From Akkermansia muciniphila (GTDB taxonomy: Bacteria; Verrucomicrobiota; Verrucomicrobiia; Verrucomicrobiales; V1-33): a stretch of DNA of 64,000 nucleotides. The number at the start of each line of letters is the position of its first letter. The stretch's first letter is position 1. The translations under genes were made by a program, and so were the position numbers. Location of the stretch: NCBI GenBank assembly GCA_945900785.1, contig CAMDJM010000010.1, positions 1 through 64,000 of the forward strand, written 5' to 3'. The notes beneath the pieces were generated by a model, which had not been told where the DNA came from, made no database searches, and saw nothing but the letters and a program-made list of their open reading frames with translations. Below, one piece after another: positions 24,912 to 33,608 of the stretch.

Positions 24912-25655
24912 TCAGGTTTTTCCAGAGAGGTAATCCTGCCAGGCTTCCGGCAGCGGGGAAGCTTCCACACTGCTGGCGAGGCGGCCTTCGTTGGCAGGGA
25001 TGAAGGTGGTGCTGGTGCCGTAAACCATCAGGACATCCTGAGAGCTGCCGCCGCGCAAGGCGTGGGCAACGCCTGCTGGAATGATGATCCCGGCGTTGTT
25101 TACGCCCGGGAGGTCATCGCCATAAATGGTGAAGCGCATGGTGCGGCGGGGGAGGCCAGGGCGCTCATCGACGAGGAGCATTTCCACGATCCCCTGCAGG
25201 AAAAACATCGCATCCCACTGCTCCTTTGGATAGGGACGCAGGGCGTAATTTTGCGGCTCCTCAATGAAAAGACGGCGGAACCATGCCTCAGGCTCCACGC
25301 CCTCCGGCAGGTGCGGCGGGTGAATATGAAACCCCTTCGCCGTGCCTGCAAACATCCGCGCTGCGGCCCACTGCTGCGGCCACATCCCGATCTCCGCCAG
25401 CGGCCCCTCCGTGCCCCGGGCGAATTCACCGAAAAAGCCCCGCTGGGGTTGCGAAAAAACCCGGCGGGGAAACAGCACCACGCCAGGGATCCACGCCGCT
25501 TCCAAGCCCTCCGGCACCGCCGTGCCGCTGATCTCACGGGCTTCGACCCCCGTCGTGCCCAGCCGCTCCGCCAGATTCGCCTGCGCGTAGCTGCGGATTT
25601 CCAATTGCCGGCGCGCGTCCGGCGAGATCCCCTTCCAAAATTCGTCCTGATTCAT
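24912..25655 (-). CDS. RmlC-like cupin, dTDP-4-dehydrorhamnose 3,5-epimerase-related
   Basis: This 247-aa protein has a cupin core resembling RmlC: KGFHIHPPH (metal/substrate His residues), AMFFLQGIVEMLLVDERPG, FTIYGDDLPGVNNAGIIIPAGVAHALRGGS and VYGTSTTFIPANEGRL. RmlC epimerises the 4-keto-6-deoxy sugar nucleotide in rhamnose synthesis. The long N-terminal part (about 90 residues) and absence of rmlA/B/D neighbours argue for a related but different sugar or a non-enzymatic role. It is probably co-transcribed with the downstream HNH-like gene. Confidence 0.7.
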   Translation of the reverse strand: MNQDEFWKGISPDARRQLEIRSYAQANLAERLGTTGVEAREISGTAVPEGLEAAWIPGVVLFPRRVFSQPQRGFFGEFARGTEGPLAEIGMWPQQWAAARMFAGTAKGFHIHPPHLPEGVEPEAWFRRLFIEEPQNYALRPYPKEQWDAMFFLQGIVEMLLVDERPGLPRRTMRFTIYGDDLPGVNNAGIIIPAGVAHALRGGSSQDVLMVYGTSTTFIPANEGRLASSVEASPLPEAWQDYLSGKT

Positions 25656-25765
25656 AAATTGCTATTAAAAATTCCGCAAAAAGGCGCTGCCTCAAGGGGC
25701 GTGAACCGATGGCACGGATTCCATGAAGCAACAGAGATGATTTCCAAAAAATCCAGCCAATTCCT

Positions 25766-26707
25766 CTAAAGCCCCGGGGGCCCGGATTTGGCTGGAACCA
25801 TGGGCAGGGAAGATTCCTGTAACGTCCCTACCGGCAGTCGTTCCGGCCGTGGCACCCCATTTTCCGGCGAATCCGGCGGCAACGCTTCTTCCCTGATCAG
25901 GACCCCGTCCGGGGCATATTCCTGAATCCAATCGAAATGCGTATCCGCGTTCTTGTCCTCCAAAATCTTCCAAAGCACTCCCTCGCGATACAGGCGGCGC
26001 CGCACCACTGGTCCCTTGCCCTTCCAGCGGACATCCACATAAAAAGGTGCATTAAACGCATCAAAAGTCGTGCGCTCATCCATGACTCCGTCCCGGTCGA
26101 TATCCCGGTCCCGGTAGACCAATTGCCCCCGCTGCCAAGTCCAACGGAAATCCATCTTCCCATCAAAATCACGGTCTTCCTGCATCGAGAGCAACTGACC
26201 GCCTGGTGAATATTCCCGGATGCTGTCATCCTCCCCATCCCAGTTTACATCCTCCCGCACCAGGACATTTTCCGGACTTGTCCCGCCTGCCAGGGAAACG
26301 GCCGGTTTACCTGCCAGCGCCTGCTTCACTACCCAGTAAATCCCTGCTCCACTGCACATCAGGGCCAGCAGGATCATCGGCACCGCGCTCCGCTGCCGCG
26401 TCCGGGGCCCGGACTGGCGCCGCAGAGGACTTCGGGCCAGCGGCGGGCGCGGCACCTCCACGCGGCCCGCCGTCCCGGACGGGGCCATCTTCAGCAACAG
26501 GCGCGTCGCCGCCACCACATCCTCCGCGCCCACCGTGAGGGAACAGCCCCCCGGCAATCTTTTGCCGGAACCCGGGGGCGTAAAAAAATGCACCATGACC
26601 TCAGCGCTGATCTTGTGGTCCACCAGCAGACTGCGGGCCTGCTCTGCATCCTCAATATGCGCATAGGTGCGCAAGGTGCGGCGGGGAGCAGATGGGGCAG
26701 GGTCCAT
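25766..26707 (-). CDS. Single-span membrane protein with DUF2007-like N-terminus and aspartate-rich repeats
   Basis: In this 313-aa protein, residues 1-80 (RTYAHIEDAEQARSLLVDHKISAEVMV and VGAEDVVAATRLLLKM) resemble the DUF2007 putative signal-transducing fold. A basic linker and one membrane segment (about 110-128, PMILLALMCSGAGIYWVVK) follow. The remaining portion should be periplasmic and carries Asp-rich turns (DVNWDGEDDSI, DRDFDGKMDF, DRDIDRDGVMDE, DKNADTHFD) like EF-hand/dockerin calcium sites. The start at 26707 (MDPAPSAP) is preferred to the ATG at 26728. Function is unknown. Confidence 0.7.
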   Translation of the reverse strand: MDPAPSAPRRTLRTYAHIEDAEQARSLLVDHKISAEVMVHFFTPPGSGKRLPGGCSLTVGAEDVVAATRLLLKMAPSGTAGRVEVPRPPLARSPLRRQSGPRTRQRSAVPMILLALMCSGAGIYWVVKQALAGKPAVSLAGGTSPENVLVREDVNWDGEDDSIREYSPGGQLLSMQEDRDFDGKMDFRWTWQRGQLVYRDRDIDRDGVMDERTTFDAFNAPFYVDVRWKGKGPVVRRRLYREGVLWKILEDKNADTHFDWIQEYAPDGVLIREEALPPDSPENGVPRPERLPVGTLQESSLPMVPAKSGPPGL

Positions 26708-27214
26708 GGATGGATAGGGGAAAAACAATCAGGCAGCCTCCAGACACTCATGTTTTTTTCACTGGTTCAAGCCTGGATGCAGGGAATCCAACGCGCGGGT
26801 GGCCAGCGGCGCAGAAAACCCTTTGCAGAGGCCCCATCCCTGGTTCATGCCCCCAACACAACCCCGGGCGCATACCCGTGGCTCCCTTCCAAAACCAGCC
26901 TATGGGAAGATGGGAGCTAGCTTATATTTGGTTAACATCGAATGAATAGGCTGTAGGACCTGCTCTTTGCTATGCCATACCCGCACCGGACCGGATTATG
27001 ACAGCAGGTGTCCGGCAGCATGGAGCTTCAGCACCGCAGGACTGTCAGGGCGTGTGCTTCATTTATGCTGATTTGTCTTATTTTTTGAGAACAAATTCAC
27101 TGTTGACAGAAATACCACTCATTGAATATCTTTGTCCCCCGTCTGGATGTCTTAAATATCACCTCACCCAGGCCGCAAAACAAACTAACACCCCAGGACA
27201 GTAATACCAACGAT
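26708..27214. other. Gene-free AT-rich intergenic region
   Basis: About 500 bases between the divergent DUF2007-like gene and a small coiled-coil protein gene. Apart from the promoter-like sequence at 27103-27132 nothing is recognisable; short frames on both strands have no coding character. The region is notably more AT-rich than its surroundings from about 26910 onwards. Confidence 0.5.
27103..27132 (+). promoter_or_regulatory. Sigma-70-type promoter for the coiled-coil/winged-helix gene
   Basis: A consensus -35 TTGACA (27103-27108), an 18-base spacer and a -10-like TATCTT (27127-27132) lie about 80 bases upstream of the ATG at 27215, embedded in AT-rich DNA. It is the best conventional promoter match in the window. 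Confidence 0.6.
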
Positions 27215-27619
27215 ATGAAATCAGATTTGATAGACCACCGCATCAGCGATCTTGAGCAGGAACTTGCTAAATTGCGTATGCGGAAAGTAGCCCTGCTTCA
27301 GGAAGAACTCAGCAAACTCCAATCCGAAATCGGCGGGGTCCGGATTTCGAAACCCACCAAGGGGTGGGCCTCAGAGATCGCCAGCCCCGGCAAGGCTGAT
27401 CCCTCCCCCCGCAGGAGCGGCGGCCGCGGCAAGAGCATCAGTGAAGAGGAAGTCGTGGAGCGGCTCCGCAAAGTTGTCGCCAGTGCTGGCAGCGAAGGCA
27501 TCTCCGCCCGGGCTGCTGCCCAGGAAGCCGGTGTCTTCTACCTTCGCGCCATTAAATCCATGGCGGAAAACTTCGTCAAACATGGCAGCGGCAAATGGAC
27601 CCGCTACACCATCAAATAA
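27215..27619 (+). CDS. Small coiled-coil protein with C-terminal helical DNA-binding-like domain
   Basis: This 134-aa protein has an N-terminal heptad-rich helix (HRISDLEQELAKLRMRK, then LLQEELSKLQSEI, about 8-45), a Ser/Pro/Gly/basic linker (SPRRSGGRGKS), and a C-terminal compact domain. That domain contains EEEVVERLRKVVASAG, SARAAAQEAGVF and SMAENFVKHGSGKWTRYTIK and looks like a winged helix or nucleoid-associated fold. The overall arrangement recalls H-NS-type dimerising nucleoid proteins, but no family was recognised. The ATG at 27215 starts the heptads; the frame extends upstream without coding character. Confidence 0.65.
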   Translation: MKSDLIDHRISDLEQELAKLRMRKVALLQEELSKLQSEIGGVRISKPTKGWASEIASPGKADPSPRRSGGRGKSISEEEVVERLRKVVASAGSEGISARAAAQEAGVFYLRAIKSMAENFVKHGSGKWTRYTIK

Positions 27620-27772
27620 TTCATCCACCGGCCCTGTCTCCGGGATACCAGTGGAGGCAGCGGTCCACCGGGAGGAAGCCACGGGGCTTCCTCCTTTTTT
27701 GTGCCCATTTCCAAACCACCCCACCACCCGGGCCAGGGGTAGAGCGGCAGATTTTGGTTCGGGCGTCCCCAC

Positions 27773-28354
27773 TTAGGGTTTTGTCGGCTCAAGGGGCGGG
27801 GACGGCGGCAGCCGTCCCGCATTGGATGCCGCAGCGGGGACGCCCCGGGGCTGCTCCGGGGCTCCTGGGCGGAAGCCGCCTCCATGGCTCGTGGCATAAA
27901 GGACGTTTTCGGATTTGCCAAACATGAGCACCATGCCGCGCGCCGTGGAGCCCAGGGACTCAAAGTCCTTTGGCTCATAGCGGAACCAGGGGGGCGACTG
28001 GGCGGCCGCCGCTATCGTAGGGGAGGGAAACAGGCTGAAAGCGTTATCCACCTTGAGATGTTTCATCAGCGCAGGGGAAGGCTTCACCACGAGGAACCAT
28101 TCCCATTTTTTGATCCCCTCGGCATCAGCCCATTCCCGACGCTCGGCATGGAGAATTTTATCCGCTTCCGTCGGACGTTTCCAAAACGCTTTCTGGAAAA
28201 CGTCCACAGGATCCGCATTGGTGAGGGTAGGAGGTGCGGGCAGCGGGCCTGCTGGCGCAGGGAGCACCGGAGGCCGCCTCACACTCCAGATGAAAAAGGC
28301 AGAGGCAGCCACGGCAAAGACCGTAGTGAGGACCAGCAGGGAGCGTTTTGTCAT
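27773..28354 (-). CDS. Membrane-anchored protein, paralogue of the giant-protein partner at 55 kb
   Basis: This 193-aa protein has a short basic start (MTKRS), one hydrophobic anchor or signal segment (about 6-23), a Pro-rich linker, then a conserved domain. The domain VDVFQKAFWKRPTEADKILHAERREW, split before KKWEWFLVVKPSPALMKHLK, continues to YATSHGGGFRPGAPEQ. The same domain occurs in the gene at 54957-55535 (AFWQPPGTGDQILHAERREW, KRWEWFLVVEPSTELVKYL, GMGFRPGAPE), so the two are paralogues. That copy is coupled to a giant surface protein; this one follows a decayed gene by 34 bases. Function is unknown. Confidence 0.7.
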   Translation of the reverse strand: MTKRSLLVLTTVFAVAASAFFIWSVRRPPVLPAPAGPLPAPPTLTNADPVDVFQKAFWKRPTEADKILHAERREWADAEGIKKWEWFLVVKPSPALMKHLKVDNAFSLFPSPTIAAAAQSPPWFRYEPKDFESLGSTARGMVLMFGKSENVLYATSHGGGFRPGAPEQPRGVPAAASNAGRLPPSPPLEPTKP

Positions 28355-28388
28355 TTGATGCAGCGTGGGTGGAGCAGCAGCAGTATCC

Positions 28389-28937
28389 TTAGTCGCCTTC
28401 CATGAAGCTGCAAATGGCTTGAAAGCGTGACTTCCGGTAACGACGCACCCTTGCCGGACTTGCTGCAGGTATGAATGAAAATCCGGAAAGCACCCGCAGG
28501 GTTTGCCGGGAACCGGGCAGCGCATGCTGAAGTCCGCCACTCCGGGCAAGGAAAACCAAGGTTCCACGGTTCAACCATCCAATAATGCTCCCATGCAGGC
28601 CAAGAGCCTGAGCCAATATGCCATTTTGGCCATGACTGCCGGGATATTGATAGAAATGCAAATCGTCAGGATCGATGATGAAATGGATGGTGCGCCGCCG
28701 CCGGCGCAAGGTGCCTTCATCGCGGAGGTAATAAAACAGCTCTCCTTCAACATAACGCATATGGAAAAGGCTGATGCTGCCAGAAATGTCATCCATGTAG
28801 GCCAGTTCTGATGTCAGGAGGTTTTCCAGTGCCCCCTGATTCGTCAGACCGCTGAAACCGCCCGTGGGATAAGTCGTCCCGTCGGTGAAAGCGGTTTCCG
28901 AACCGGCATCATGCCGCCGTAAATCAAAGGCCGGCAA
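28389..28937 (-). pseudogene. Truncated gene fragment of unknown family
   Basis: This open frame of about 180 codons has a convincing central protein sequence (AFTDGTTYPTGGFSGLTNQG, LENLLTSELAYMDD, YVEGELFYYLRDEG, RTIHFIIDPDDLHFYQ). It has no good start: the frame opens after a TGA and the only initiators are weak (TTG). After about GSIIGWLNRG the sequence becomes Arg/Ser-rich and loses conserved-looking character, as if frameshifted or joined to unrelated DNA. It is best read as the remains of a gene that lost both ends. It is followed by the anchored protein gene 34 bases downstream. Confidence 0.5.
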
Positions 28938-29274
28938 ACGGCTGGCCGCCAGTTCCCTGACGGGTCAGATGATCTGACGGGAGCCCAGCCTGACGTCTGC
29001 AAAAACCGCCCCATGATTTCACGTCCTTAGCGCAGCCGGGCCGGAGAGTCAATAACGGCGGCCTGTTCCCCGGACCGGAGGCCAAAACTATGGCCTCCCG
29101 CTCCCGGCGCCTCCAGCGCCTGCGCGAACCAGAGGCGATCCAACGGCTGGTCGGCGCGGTTTTGCCGTAGCCGGGGTAAATGCGTTCGGCGACCTGCTGC
29201 GGCGGATCCTTTGGCAGGGCCGCTCAACCTAAAGTGCTGAATTGGCTGCCTGGTTTAAAGCATAGCATCCACTC
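28938..29274. other. Non-coding stretch with small palindromes
   Basis: About 340 bases without a credible gene. It contains the hairpin GGAGGCCA-AAACTA-TGGCCTCC (29078-29099) and a GGCGCCTCCAGCGCC-type inverted repeat just after. These resemble dispersed palindromic repeats of this phylum rather than a terminator, since no T-run follows. The decayed gene lies on one side and the ECF sigma gene on the other. Confidence 0.5.
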
Positions 29275-29976
29275 TCACTGCATCGCCCGGAAGAGATACG
29301 CGATTTCATCGTCAATTTCCGAGGCATCGGCAACGAGCCGGGAAACTTCCTGCCGGACAATTTCCCGGAAGCGGGCGCGCAGGCGGCTGATGGCGGTGCG
29401 GATGCTGCCGGGCGTCATGCCAAAGCGGGAAGTGAGTTCCCCGGCGGCGGGGCTGCGGTCGCCCGGATCCAGCAGCAGTGGACGCATCAGGGAAAACCGC
29501 TCGGATTGCCCGATGGTGGCCTGTTCCGCCTGGATGCGGTCCAGGCAAAGCGTGATCAGGGTGTGGGCCCATTTGCGGTCGTAGGCGGCTTCCGGCGTTT
29601 CGCCATTACTGGGCAGACTGGGTAGAAATTCCGCCTTAAAGGGCACATGTTCCACCTGGCCCCCGCGCTTCAGACTTTTGGAGCTGCGGTGATAATCCAC
29701 CATAAAGTGCCGCAGGCTGGAGAGGAGATAGGAACGGAAGCGCCCTAGCCCGGGATCGGCATGGCCCGGAAGGTTTTTTTCCAACAGGTGCTTGAAGAAG
29801 GACTGCGTGATATCCTGGGCGTTCTCATGACTCTGACCGGAACGGCGGGCGTAGGAATAGAGCGGTTCCCAATAAGTCTGGCAGAGCGATTCCAAGGCAG
29901 GCCGGCTTTCCGCTGGATCGGACTTGGCGGAATCCAAAATCACAGTCCAGCAGGTGGTATTAAAATGGGAACTCAT
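29275..29976 (-). CDS. ECF-type RNA polymerase sigma factor
   Basis: This 233-aa sigma-70 family protein has region 2 visible as YWEPLYSYARRSGQSHENAQDITQSFF (split here at HENAQ) and LGRFRSYLLSSLRHFMVDY. Region 4 is present as FGMTPGSIRTAISRLRARFREIVRQEV. The long linker and C-terminal acidic tail (DASEIDDEIAYLF) match the Planctomycetes/Verrucomicrobia ECF groups whose genes adjoin Ser/Thr kinases. Such a kinase is divergent here, with start codons about 100 bases apart, so phosphorylation-based control rather than an anti-sigma factor is likely. Confidence 0.9.
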   Translation of the reverse strand: MSSHFNTTCWTVILDSAKSDPAESRPALESLCQTYWEPLYSYARRSGQSHENAQDITQSFFKHLLEKNLPGHADPGLGRFRSYLLSSLRHFMVDYHRSSKSLKRGGQVEHVPFKAEFLPSLPSNGETPEAAYDRKWAHTLITLCLDRIQAEQATIGQSERFSLMRPLLLDPGDRSPAAGELTSRFGMTPGSIRTAISRLRARFREIVRQEVSRLVADASEIDDEIAYLFRAMQ

Positions 29977-30078
29977 CCGGAGGGGTGCGGCATCATGTCC
30001 ATCTGCCTGCCGATGGCAAGGTTACTGAAAAAAAATTTGCGGTGCTGCCCTGAATCTGGCCATCATTACCGCCCTGCC

Positions 30079-32739
30079 ATGAATCGTGAAGCCCCGTCTC
30101 CTCAACCTACCCTGTCGGACCACCATGTCCTTTCGCTGCTCCAGGACGTGCTGGTGCCCTGTGAAGCCGGGCAGGATGAGCCCGGGGATACGCTGGGCCC
30201 CTACCGGCTGACCGGCAAGCTGGGGGAAGGCGGCTTCGGCGTGGTCTGGCAGGCGGAGCAGTCGCAGCCTGTGCAGCGCGAGGTCGCCTTGAAAATGATC
30301 AAGCTGGGCATGGACAGCCGGGAGGTCCTGGCCCGCTTTGACCAGGAAAGACAGGTCCTGGCGGAGATGGAGCACCCAAACATCGCCGCCATGCTGGATG
30401 CGAATATGTCGGCAGATGGGAGACCCTACTTTGTCATGGAGTTGGTCAAAGGTGATCCCGTAACGCTCTACTGCGAAAAACGCAGGCTGCTGCCAAGCGA
30501 GCGGATCCTGCTCTTTATGGCCATCTGCCGCGGCGTGCAGCACGCGCACCAAAAAGGGGTGATCCACCGCGACCTGAAACCTTCCAATCTCCTCGTCGCC
30601 GAAGTCGATGGCCTTCCCGTGCCCAAGATCATTGATTTCGGCATTTCCAAAGCCATCACTACCCGCCGCATCGCGGAGTTGCCGATGATGACCCGCATCG
30701 GCCTGGCCGTCGGGACACCGCTTTACATGTCCCCGGAGCAAATCTCTGAAACTGGCCAGGTGGACACGCGCAGCGACATTTATGCGCTGGGCGTCTTGCT
30801 GTATGAATTGCTGACGGGCGAGCCGCCTTTCGCCGATTTTCATCTGGAAGGCCGCAGCCAGGTGGAACTGCGGCGGGTCATCTGTGAGGAAACGCCCCTA
30901 CGCCCTTCCCGTCAAGTGAGGCACCGCAAGGCCCTGGCCTGTCCCGGTGAAAGCCAACTGCCCGCTGACCTGGACTGGATCATCCTGCGTGCGCTGGAAA
31001 AGGAACCCGCCCGGCGCTATCCCTCCGCGGCGGAATTCGCGGCAGATCTCCAGCGTTTTTTACATCAGCAGCCCGTCCTGGCCCGTCCTCCTTCCGCCGG
31101 CTACGTGGCCCTGCGTTGGATTCAGCGGCACCGGTTGGCCTTCACGGCTGCCGTGGTCAGCGCCGTAGCCCTGTTCAGCGGCACCACCGTAGCCGCCTGG
31201 CAGGCTGTCAAGGCACATCGCGCCAGGGAAGCCGCCGAAGCCCAGACCGCCCGCGCCATTGAGGCCGAATCCCGCGCGAGACAAACCGCCGGATTTTTAA
31301 CAAAACTCCTGGATGATGCTGCGGAGGAAATTGAAAAAGGCCACAACCCGGAAGCCCTGCAGCGCGCCCTCGACCGGAACAATGGACCGCTCATGGCTCT
31401 CGGCGATGACCCGCAACTGCAAAGCAATCTGCTCGAGCGCGTCTCTGGCCTGTATTCCACCATCAGCGATTGGAAAACCGCCCTGCAACTCCTGAAATCC
31501 CGCGTCCAGGCTGTCGCCGCCGTGCATGGGGCAGAAAGCCCTGAAGCCCGGGAAGCGCAATTGACCTATCTGAAACTGGAAACCGACCAGGGGGCCCGCT
31601 TCACCGTTCCACCACTGCTGTTGAACCTGCGGGACCAGCTGGAAGCCTCAGAGGGGAAGGGCGACCGGTTTTGGTTTGAACTGCAACGCGAGCTGGTCCG
31701 CTCCTATATCAAACTGGACCTGGACGCCGAGGCCCTGGCCTGCTCCAAAGCCACCCTGGCCGAGGCAGAAAAGCGAACTTTGCCAAAACCACAATTGCAG
31801 CTCGTTCACCTCAGCCATGCCGCCATTCTGGAAAAGATCCGGGATTACGATGGAGCCGAGGCGATCCTTGAACGATGCCGCAGCTATAGCAGGGGAAAAC
31901 AAGCCTGGCCGGTGGAGAAACGCCTAATTTATCTCCTCAAATCAAAAGGCGACCACGCCCACGCCGCAGATATCCTCCGCCAACGCCTCACTCAATTGCA
32001 CCATGGCCCCCAGGAAGGCGGACCCGACCTCCCCGCTACCCTGCTCTGGCTCAGCGAGTTCGAAAGCGCCGCCGGACAACATGAATCCGCCATCCGCCAC
32101 ACCTTGGAAGCCCTCACTTTGGCCCGTCAGCAGCCCTCCTCCCCCGAACAATCCAAGGAGAGCACCCGCAGTGATATCGGCGATTCCCTCCGCGCCCTGG
32201 CCGCCGCTGAAAGCGCCGCCGGGCAGCACATTCCCGCCCTGGCCCACGCCCGCGAAGCCCGTGAAAACGCCGACGGCCAGGGCCAAAAATCCGCCCTCGT
32301 CAAAGCCATCACCTGCGAAGCCAAGGTGCAGGAAGCCGCCGGCCACCTGGAGGAAGCCTATCAATGTTACGGCGAAGCCCAGGACCTGCGGGAGGACCGC
32401 CTCGCCAATTACCGCAGCCGCACCACCAGCCTGGAACCCATGTGGCGCATCCGCATGGCCCAGGGCCGCTGGGCCGATGCCATGTCCCGCGCCGCCGAAA
32501 TGTGGCCCCAGCCTGGAATCGATGATCCTGCGGCCCTGGAGGACGTTGATCACCTCGGACAAATCGCCAAGCTTGGCCTGCAGGCATGGCAAGCCGCCCA
32601 AAGCGTCCATCCTGACACCCCGCCTCCCCCATCCCTCCCCCTCTGGCTCACCGCCGCAAAAAACCTGCAGGAATTGGAAGCCACTCAAAAAAAAGCCAGT
32701 CAACTCCTGGAAACCGCCCGGAAATCAGCCGGAGCCTGA
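30079..32739 (+). CDS. Membrane Ser/Thr protein kinase with TPR-type sensor region
   Basis: This 886-aa protein has a kinase domain at about 40-335 with the Gly loop LGEGGFGVVW, ALKMIK lysine, catalytic HRDLKPSN, DFGIS and GTPLYMSPEQ. One membrane segment follows at about 354-375 (LAFTAAVVSAVALFSG), then a coiled helix (RAREAAEAQTARAIEAESRA). About 470 extracytoplasmic residues of helical tetratricopeptide-like repeats complete the protein (for example EAYQCYGEAQDLR and SAIRHTLEALTLAR). It probably senses an outside signal and phosphorylates targets including the divergent ECF sigma factor. The ATG at 30079 precedes a short acidic leader; the frame is open upstream into the intergenic region. 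Confidence 0.9.
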   Translation: MNREAPSPQPTLSDHHVLSLLQDVLVPCEAGQDEPGDTLGPYRLTGKLGEGGFGVVWQAEQSQPVQREVALKMIKLGMDSREVLARFDQERQVLAEMEHPNIAAMLDANMSADGRPYFVMELVKGDPVTLYCEKRRLLPSERILLFMAICRGVQHAHQKGVIHRDLKPSNLLVAEVDGLPVPKIIDFGISKAITTRRIAELPMMTRIGLAVGTPLYMSPEQISETGQVDTRSDIYALGVLLYELLTGEPPFADFHLEGRSQVELRRVICEETPLRPSRQVRHRKALACPGESQLPADLDWIILRALEKEPARRYPSAAEFAADLQRFLHQQPVLARPPSAGYVALRWIQRHRLAFTAAVVSAVALFSGTTVAAWQAVKAHRAREAAEAQTARAIEAESRARQTAGFLTKLLDDAAEEIEKGHNPEALQRALDRNNGPLMALGDDPQLQSNLLERVSGLYSTISDWKTALQLLKSRVQAVAAVHGAESPEAREAQLTYLKLETDQGARFTVPPLLLNLRDQLEASEGKGDRFWFELQRELVRSYIKLDLDAEALACSKATLAEAEKRTLPKPQLQLVHLSHAAILEKIRDYDGAEAILERCRSYSRGKQAWPVEKRLIYLLKSKGDHAHAADILRQRLTQLHHGPQEGGPDLPATLLWLSEFESAAGQHESAIRHTLEALTLARQQPSSPEQSKESTRSDIGDSLRALAAAESAAGQHIPALAHAREARENADGQGQKSALVKAITCEAKVQEAAGHLEEAYQCYGEAQDLREDRLANYRSRTTSLEPMWRIRMAQGRWADAMSRAAEMWPQPGIDDPAALEDVDHLGQIAKLGLQAWQAAQSVHPDTPPPPSLPLWLTAAKNLQELEATQKKASQLLETARKSAGA

Positions 32740-32796
32740 CATTGACTGCGACATTGACCGCTGATTCCTGGAGGACACATCCCACATCCCCAGCTC

Positions 32797-33597
32797 TCAG
32801 CACGGACGCACCAGATCCGCACTGGAAAGCACCCGCCGCGCCCCATCATCCGTTTGCAATAGCAACTCCCCCTCCGGCCCCAGGCCACACACCACCCCCT
32901 CCATTTCCTGCCCCGCCGCTGTCAGCCTCACGCGCTTTTCCGCCAGCCAGCTCCGCCGCCAGCCTTCCTCCCGCAGCCGGGAAAAATCCTCCCCTACCCT
33001 CCCGCACCACCGCTCCAGCGCCTTCAGAAAATGGGTCAGGAACCGTCCCCGGTCCACCGCCAACCCTCCGCACTCGATCCAGACCGATGTCGCCGTTTTC
33101 CTTAAATCCTCCGGGAAATCCGCCGGCTCCACATTCAAATTAAAGCCACAGCCAATCACCACCGAGCCGCCGCCCGCATCCATCGCACTCTCCACCAAAA
33201 TCCCTGCCACCTTCCTGCCGGACAGGTAGAGATCATTCGGCCACTTCACCTCCACCCGGCCTCCCAGACCCGGCACCGCCTCCAGGGCATCGCATCCCGC
33301 CAGAGCCGCCGCCAGGGTCAGGCGGGGCCAATGCTCCATCGGCAGCTCCCCCCCAGGCCGCAGCAGAGCGGAAACAATCCCATTCCGCCCCGCAGGTGAA
33401 ACCCAGCGAGCCCCACGCCGGCCCCGCCCGGCCGACTGCTCCTCCGCCAGCACCACCGTCCGGTCCGGAGCCCCCGCCAAAGCCAGCCGCCGCGCTTCAT
33501 CATTCGTCGATCCTGTCCGCTGCAGACAGACCACGTTCCAGCCCGGCAGGGCCACCTGCAGCGCCACCGGGTCCAAAGGTTCCGATTGGATAGCCAT
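32797..33597 (-). CDS. birA: Biotin--[acetyl-CoA-carboxylase] ligase
   Basis: This 266-aa BirA catalytic domain lacks the DNA-binding N-terminus, so it is a group I ligase. It shows STNDEARRLA, the biotinyl-AMP loop SAGRGRRGARW, KWPNDLYLSGRKVAGILVES and the C-terminal SH3-like part ending RRVLSSADLVRP. It biotinylates the BCCP subunit of acetyl-CoA carboxylase. The gene follows nadC closely. A TTG at 33612 overlapping the nadC stop is an alternative start, and the ATG at 33597 has AGGAG directly against it, so initiation is uncertain. Confidence 0.92.
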   Translation of the reverse strand: MAIQSEPLDPVALQVALPGWNVVCLQRTGSTNDEARRLALAGAPDRTVVLAEEQSAGRGRRGARWVSPAGRNGIVSALLRPGGELPMEHWPRLTLAAALAGCDALEAVPGLGGRVEVKWPNDLYLSGRKVAGILVESAMDAGGGSVVIGCGFNLNVEPADFPEDLRKTATSVWIECGGLAVDRGRFLTHFLKALERWCGRVGEDFSRLREEGWRRSWLAEKRVRLTAAGQEMEGVVCGLGPEGELLLQTDDGARRVLSSADLVRPC

Positions 33598-33608
33598 CTC
33601 CTGGAAGA

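Noticed and set aside
29027-29227. Minus-strand open frame of 66 codons upstream of the ECF sigma region
   Set aside because: It lies on palindromic, probably repetitive DNA and has no protein-like features.
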